Below are positions 17,621 to 20,479 of a stretch of 20,479 bases of DNA, piece by piece (the first letter of the stretch is position 1; every line of letters starts with the position of its first letter). Under the pieces are notes generated by a model, which did not search any database, had not been told where the DNA came from, and saw only the letters and a program-made list of their open reading frames with translations. Made by a program: the position numbers and the translations under genes. The stretch lies in assembly GCA_000969725.1 (NCBI GenBank), contig JXSR01S018655.1; one strand, 5' to 3'. This stretch comes from Ophiothrix spiculata. Taxonomy: Eukaryota > Echinodermata > Ophiuroidea > Amphilepidida > Ophiotrichidae.

Positions 17621-17973
17621 TTAATCAAAATAATTCTAAGGAAAATCTATTAGTGAATAAAATTTTGTATGACTTACGTAAAGTAATTAAAATCAAAAAA
17701 GTTAACATTAAAATTCCAATATTTTTGACCAAAAATGATGGGACTAATTTTTTTCATCCATATGGTTCACACTCAAAAAAGGTTTTTATCCATTAGGATG
17801 GTCTCAATACCGATTCAATGGAAAATACATGTGTAATCAAAGAGCATGAATGTCTCTTAACTGTTAAGAGTCCTGTCAAAGAGTTTTTCCAGGGTGAGAA
17901 ATCTGAAAAACATGCTCAGTATTTACCAATGTACCCATCACCTGATCACTGTCCATTCGCCTGCAATACTTAC
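17621..17973. other. Non-coding DNA, nothing firm
   Basis: AT-rich up to about 17815, then GC content rises towards the candidate exon. No independent feature supported. Confidence 0.35.
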
Positions 17974-18059
17974 CATGATGCTTACTGGTCAATACGTCAG
18001 GCCGCACAGAGTGACCCATCCTCATATCTGCTAGCAGCTTCTGATAAATGCCAGCACAC
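17974..18059 (-). other. Weak candidate coding exon
   Basis: On the minus strand, a TTTGTTTAATACAG acceptor at 18060 is followed by 86 bp and a strong donor, CATCATG/GTAAGTATT, with the GT at 17973-17972. One frame is open across it (IYQKLLADMRMGHSVRPDV in the middle), entering in phase 2 and leaving in phase 1. The base composition is less AT-rich than the surroundings. I do not recognise the peptide and see no partner exons. The 113-codon plus-strand open frame over the same place is the rival reading; either may be chance. Confidence 0.22.
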
Positions 18060-18159
18060 CTGTATTAAACAAAACAAACAGAGAAAATACCAACTTACTT
18101 CAAGCACAAAATCTTTCATCGTACCAATAAGATCTAAAATTATGAAATTTGCATTTTGA

Positions 18160-19238
18160 TCTAACCAAACTTAAAATTTCTTAAGAGCAAATATGCAAAT
18201 AAAATCAGCATTTCAATATATTCTTTAATGATTTTATGAAGCAAAAATAAAATTTCGAAGCAGCTTAAAATCTGCAGACATGTAGCAAATTCAAGTAGGC
18301 ACGTATCCATACCTGGTATAACATGCATCTGATATACAGGCTCCTCAAGATGACACAATTAATCAGAATTGAGTCAATTTAGCTTCAATTTGCACTCATT
18401 ACAAGACAACATTGACAATGCAATTCCAACCCAGTCAGCAAATGACTTATAAGCACCGACTGACTGAGTTTACTACCTGTGCATTACAAATACATCATGT
18501 CTAGAGTTGTATTCTAATCAATTTATACACTTGGTAAAATAGACCAATAACCATGGTCATGATGCCGTGATACGACCTGGCTTAATGAATAATGCAAATA
18601 ATGAATAATACGACATAGTACAAAGGTATATAGTAGTGAGCCAGTAATATAATTATGATAAACTGAGGCATTTGTTTCTTCACTTGCAGTAATGTATTAT
18701 CAATGTGACGTCAATGCTATGCATGCACAGAAGGCACCCCAATTTATATGCAAATCAACTTGATTATTATGTATAATGATGATGGCTTAGCCAATCACAG
18801 GGCTGTATGGTATGATAATGGTGGAAATATAGAAATGTAAGGCTCTATATACAGACATATGTTGTTGTGGAAGAATTGCCTGTACTGGTCCATGTATGTG
18901 CTTATCATGGCTGTATAAATGTCTCCTGCAATGTTTTCTCACATCATATTGAATCATTCACCAACTCTTTCAGTTCTTTCTTGATTTTATCAATATTTTG
19001 AAGGCTGAAAAGTCCAATAATATAAAGATACACAAAAACATTTAGGTAACATCAACATTTTATAATTTTGCATTGTCATGTATTCTGTTATTCTTTTTAT
19101 TTTTCAAATTGAACATCGGGGATAATACTGATATTCTCGGCAGGGTAACCCATCTTGACGTAACCAGTCATGTTTGGGCATCCATTGCAGTGGCGTAACC
19201 ATGGCATAACCAATAGGACAGACACAATCAGGAAGAAA
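18160..19238. other. AT-rich non-coding DNA with an octamer and CCAAT motifs
   Basis: About 1.1 kb without a gene I can support. Isolated regulatory-looking words occur: ATGCAAAT at about 18592, TATGCAAATC near 18748 and GCCAATCACAGG near 18789. They do not line up with an exon or start site, so no promoter is called. Confidence 0.35.
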
Positions 19239-19322
19239 ATATGGCAAACTCTGAATGAATCAGGCAAAAGATGTAAGGAAATATGGCAAACTCTGAATGA
19301 ATCAGGCAAAAGATGTAAGGAA
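19239..19322. repeat. Perfect 42-bp tandem duplication
   Basis: Two identical 42-bp units starting ATATGGCAAACTCTGAATGA occupy 19239-19280 and 19281-19322. The period is a multiple of three, so open frames on both strands carry a repeated 14-residue unit; neither frame looks like a known protein. Confidence 0.9.
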
Positions 19323-19343
19323 ATCCAGGAGAAAACGAGGAAT

Positions 19344-19420
19344 TCATCATCATCATCGTTGTCGTCATTATCGTCATCATCATTGTCATCGTCGTCGTCT
19401 TCGGCGCCGGCGCCGTCAGC
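19344..19420. repeat. Imperfect TCA/TCG trinucleotide tract
   Basis: Runs of TCA, TCG and TTG/TTA triplets with a GGCGCC-rich end. It gives poly-Ser frames on the plus strand and Asp-rich frames on the minus strand. It is best read as an imperfect trinucleotide microsatellite rather than coding sequence. Confidence 0.8.
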
Positions 19421-19475
19421 ATGTGAATTAAATGCTAAAACATCAGGGGCACTTACATATGAAAGTAACATATGA

Positions 19476-19772
19476 ATGCCACCGAGCACCTTGGAATTAG
19501 GGATCTTTTGGTGAAAACAGGGGGTCTTTCAGTGACAAAGTGCAAAAAAATAGACTAAAATTCGCACAAGTTTTGACAAAATTTTCGACGATTTTTTCGA
19601 AGTTTTCGACAAATTTTGATAAATCATCAAAAAATTACGTCAAATTAATAAAATGGTGGGTCTTTGAGTAATTAAGGTTCAATTAAGTGACAAGGAATCT
19701 TTAAAAATATGAGGTTATTGAGTGACAGTTCAGAGGGGGTCTTTCGGTGAGAGTGGGGTTTTGGTGGCACAT
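19476..19772. repeat. Interspersed repeat with recurring GGGTCTTT motif
   Basis: ATGCCACC at 19476 is mirrored by GGTGGCAC at 19763. Inside, GGGTCTTTCAGTGACAAA, GGGTCTTTGAGTAATT and GGGTCTTTCGGTGAGAG recur (near 19522, 19658 and 19737), plus TCGAC/GTCGA-rich AT sequence around 19590. Looks like a short non-coding repeat unit with inverted ends of about 8 bp; class not assigned. Confidence 0.45.
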
Positions 19773-19780
19773 ACCTCAGA

Positions 19781-20463
19781 GTGCCCGCCAAGAAGTTTAT
19801 TTTAATTAACCCTTTTTGAGAGACCCAAGTCCAAATAGGTCACAACAGAAAAGAACACATTTTCACTAAGATTGGTAACTGGGACTTCCCACGTTCAAAG
19901 GCATACCATTAGCAGTTCACGAATTTGGTCCCTATATGGAACCTACATATATATATAAAACGTATTTGGACTTTGGAGCATTTTTGTGATATTAAACAGT
20001 GAGCTTTGGTGAGTTCTAGTTGGTTTACTAGGGTTAAAATTACACAGGCCATGCATCAGTAGTGATACCGACTTAATATTTATGAGTCATGTGCCTAATT
20101 TGCATATCATGAATATATATAAACCCATCGTTTTGCTAATAAATCCATTATATTACCGGACCCGATGTAACCAGTTCGTTTTCCTTACAAGCCCCTCAGA
20201 CCTGATATAAATAAATCGTGTTGCACATAAACCCATCATTTTGTATAACCTACATATACCTGTCGTTTTGCATAACAAGATGGTTCGCGAACCAGTAGTC
20301 TCGCCTACTTATCGACCGCCTACTTAATCTACTTGTGGGGTGGATCCCAAGGAAAGGTCATACAACTGGGTCACCATTGGCACTTTTGATCGCTGGTCCA
20401 AGACGTACAATTTGAGACCTTAACCTTTGAAATCGGACAAAGTTGAAAATTTGACCTTTCTTT
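19781..20463. other. Non-coding DNA with repeated ACCCATCRTTTTG motif
   Basis: AAACCCATCGTTTTGC at about 20113, AAACCCATCATTTTG at about 20228 and ACCTGTCGTTTTGCATAAC at about 20258 suggest a degenerate repeat. A (TA)n run lies near 19948-19958. No gene recognised. Confidence 0.4.
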
Positions 20464-20476
20464 TGACCTTTGACCC
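20464..20476 (-). promoter_or_regulatory. DR1-type nuclear-receptor-like motif at the window edge
   Basis: Read on the minus strand, GGGTCAAAGGTCA is a direct repeat of two AGGTCA-type half sites with one spacer base, the classical DR1 form bound by HNF4, COUP-TF and RXR heterodimers. Another AGGTCA half site lies at 20457-20452. The surrounding TGACCTTT repetition suggests it may instead be part of a tandem repeat cut by the window end. Confidence 0.3.
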
Positions 20477-20479
20477 CCA

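Noticed and set aside
17818..18159. Plus-strand 113-codon open frame as an intact gene
   Set aside because: No domain, signal or membrane segment and no supporting promoter. Base composition is slightly raised, so only the splice-bounded minus-strand segment is kept, as a weak candidate.
19097..19489. Asp-rich minus-strand 130-codon frame and Ser-rich plus-strand frame
   Set aside because: Both arise from the TCA/TCG tract and the 42-bp duplication; the rest of each frame has no known domain or splice support.

Overview
The window reads as a piece of an animal nuclear genome, most likely a marine invertebrate. An echinoderm or hemichordate is my best guess, with low confidence on the exact group. 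It is AT-rich, has one long eukaryotic-style gene with a 3' splice acceptor just before its start codon, and is crowded with short non-autonomous DNA transposons (terminal inverted repeats, foldbacks, no transposase). There are no operons, ribosome binding sites, rRNA genes or CRISPR arrays. The organism call rests on general character only, not on a sequence search.

The one well supported gene is on the minus strand, 12494 to 8571. It encodes 1307 residues in a single uninterrupted coding exon. The protein has an acidic N-terminal motif (FGDLLAAFNID) resembling the opening of the vertebrate ZNF532/ZNF592/ZNF687 family, a long low-complexity region rich in Pro, Ser, Gln and Thr, basic nuclear-localisation clusters, two textbook SUMO sites, five PxDLS-like CtBP-binding motifs, a long Ala-rich helical repeat block, and a C-terminal array of C2HC zinc fingers. 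The inferred role is a nuclear transcriptional regulator, probably a corepressor-recruiting one. Three tiny upstream ORFs lie between a predicted splice acceptor (12521-12522) and its start. The promoter is not certain; a TATA-like sequence plus a splice donor near 15060-15155 is one candidate.

Layout. 1-445: short direct repeats. 446-1449: a 1-kb element with 30-bp inverted ends and TA borders. 1595-1873: first copy of a 280-bp palindromic element (family A). 2512-3436: an element with AGCRGTGGTCACAACC ends, interrupted by a hAT-like element (2783-3126) with a perfect 8-bp target duplication. 4681-4816: a miniature element with 32-bp arms. 5142-5423 and 5717-5998: two more family A copies in opposite orientations. 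6212-6457, 6884-7075 and 7599-7745: further miniature elements. 7888-8555: three foldback elements back to back, ending 15 bp from the zinc-finger stop codon. 8571-12494: the gene. 12522-15062: presumed 5' intron or upstream DNA, holding a 660-bp foldback (13503-14163). 15243-16092: CT microsatellite and a repeat block between 25-bp direct repeats. 17159-17620: AAAT microsatellite and a degenerate CCCTAA-like tract bracketed by inverted repeats. 17974-18059: a weak candidate exon on the minus strand. 19239-19770: a perfect 42-bp tandem duplication, a TCA/TCG tract and a GGGTCTTT-motif repeat. 20464-20476: a DR1-type nuclear-receptor-like motif at the window edge.

Apart from the zinc-finger gene I find no convincing protein-coding gene. 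The other open frames are short and lie in repeats or AT-rich DNA.
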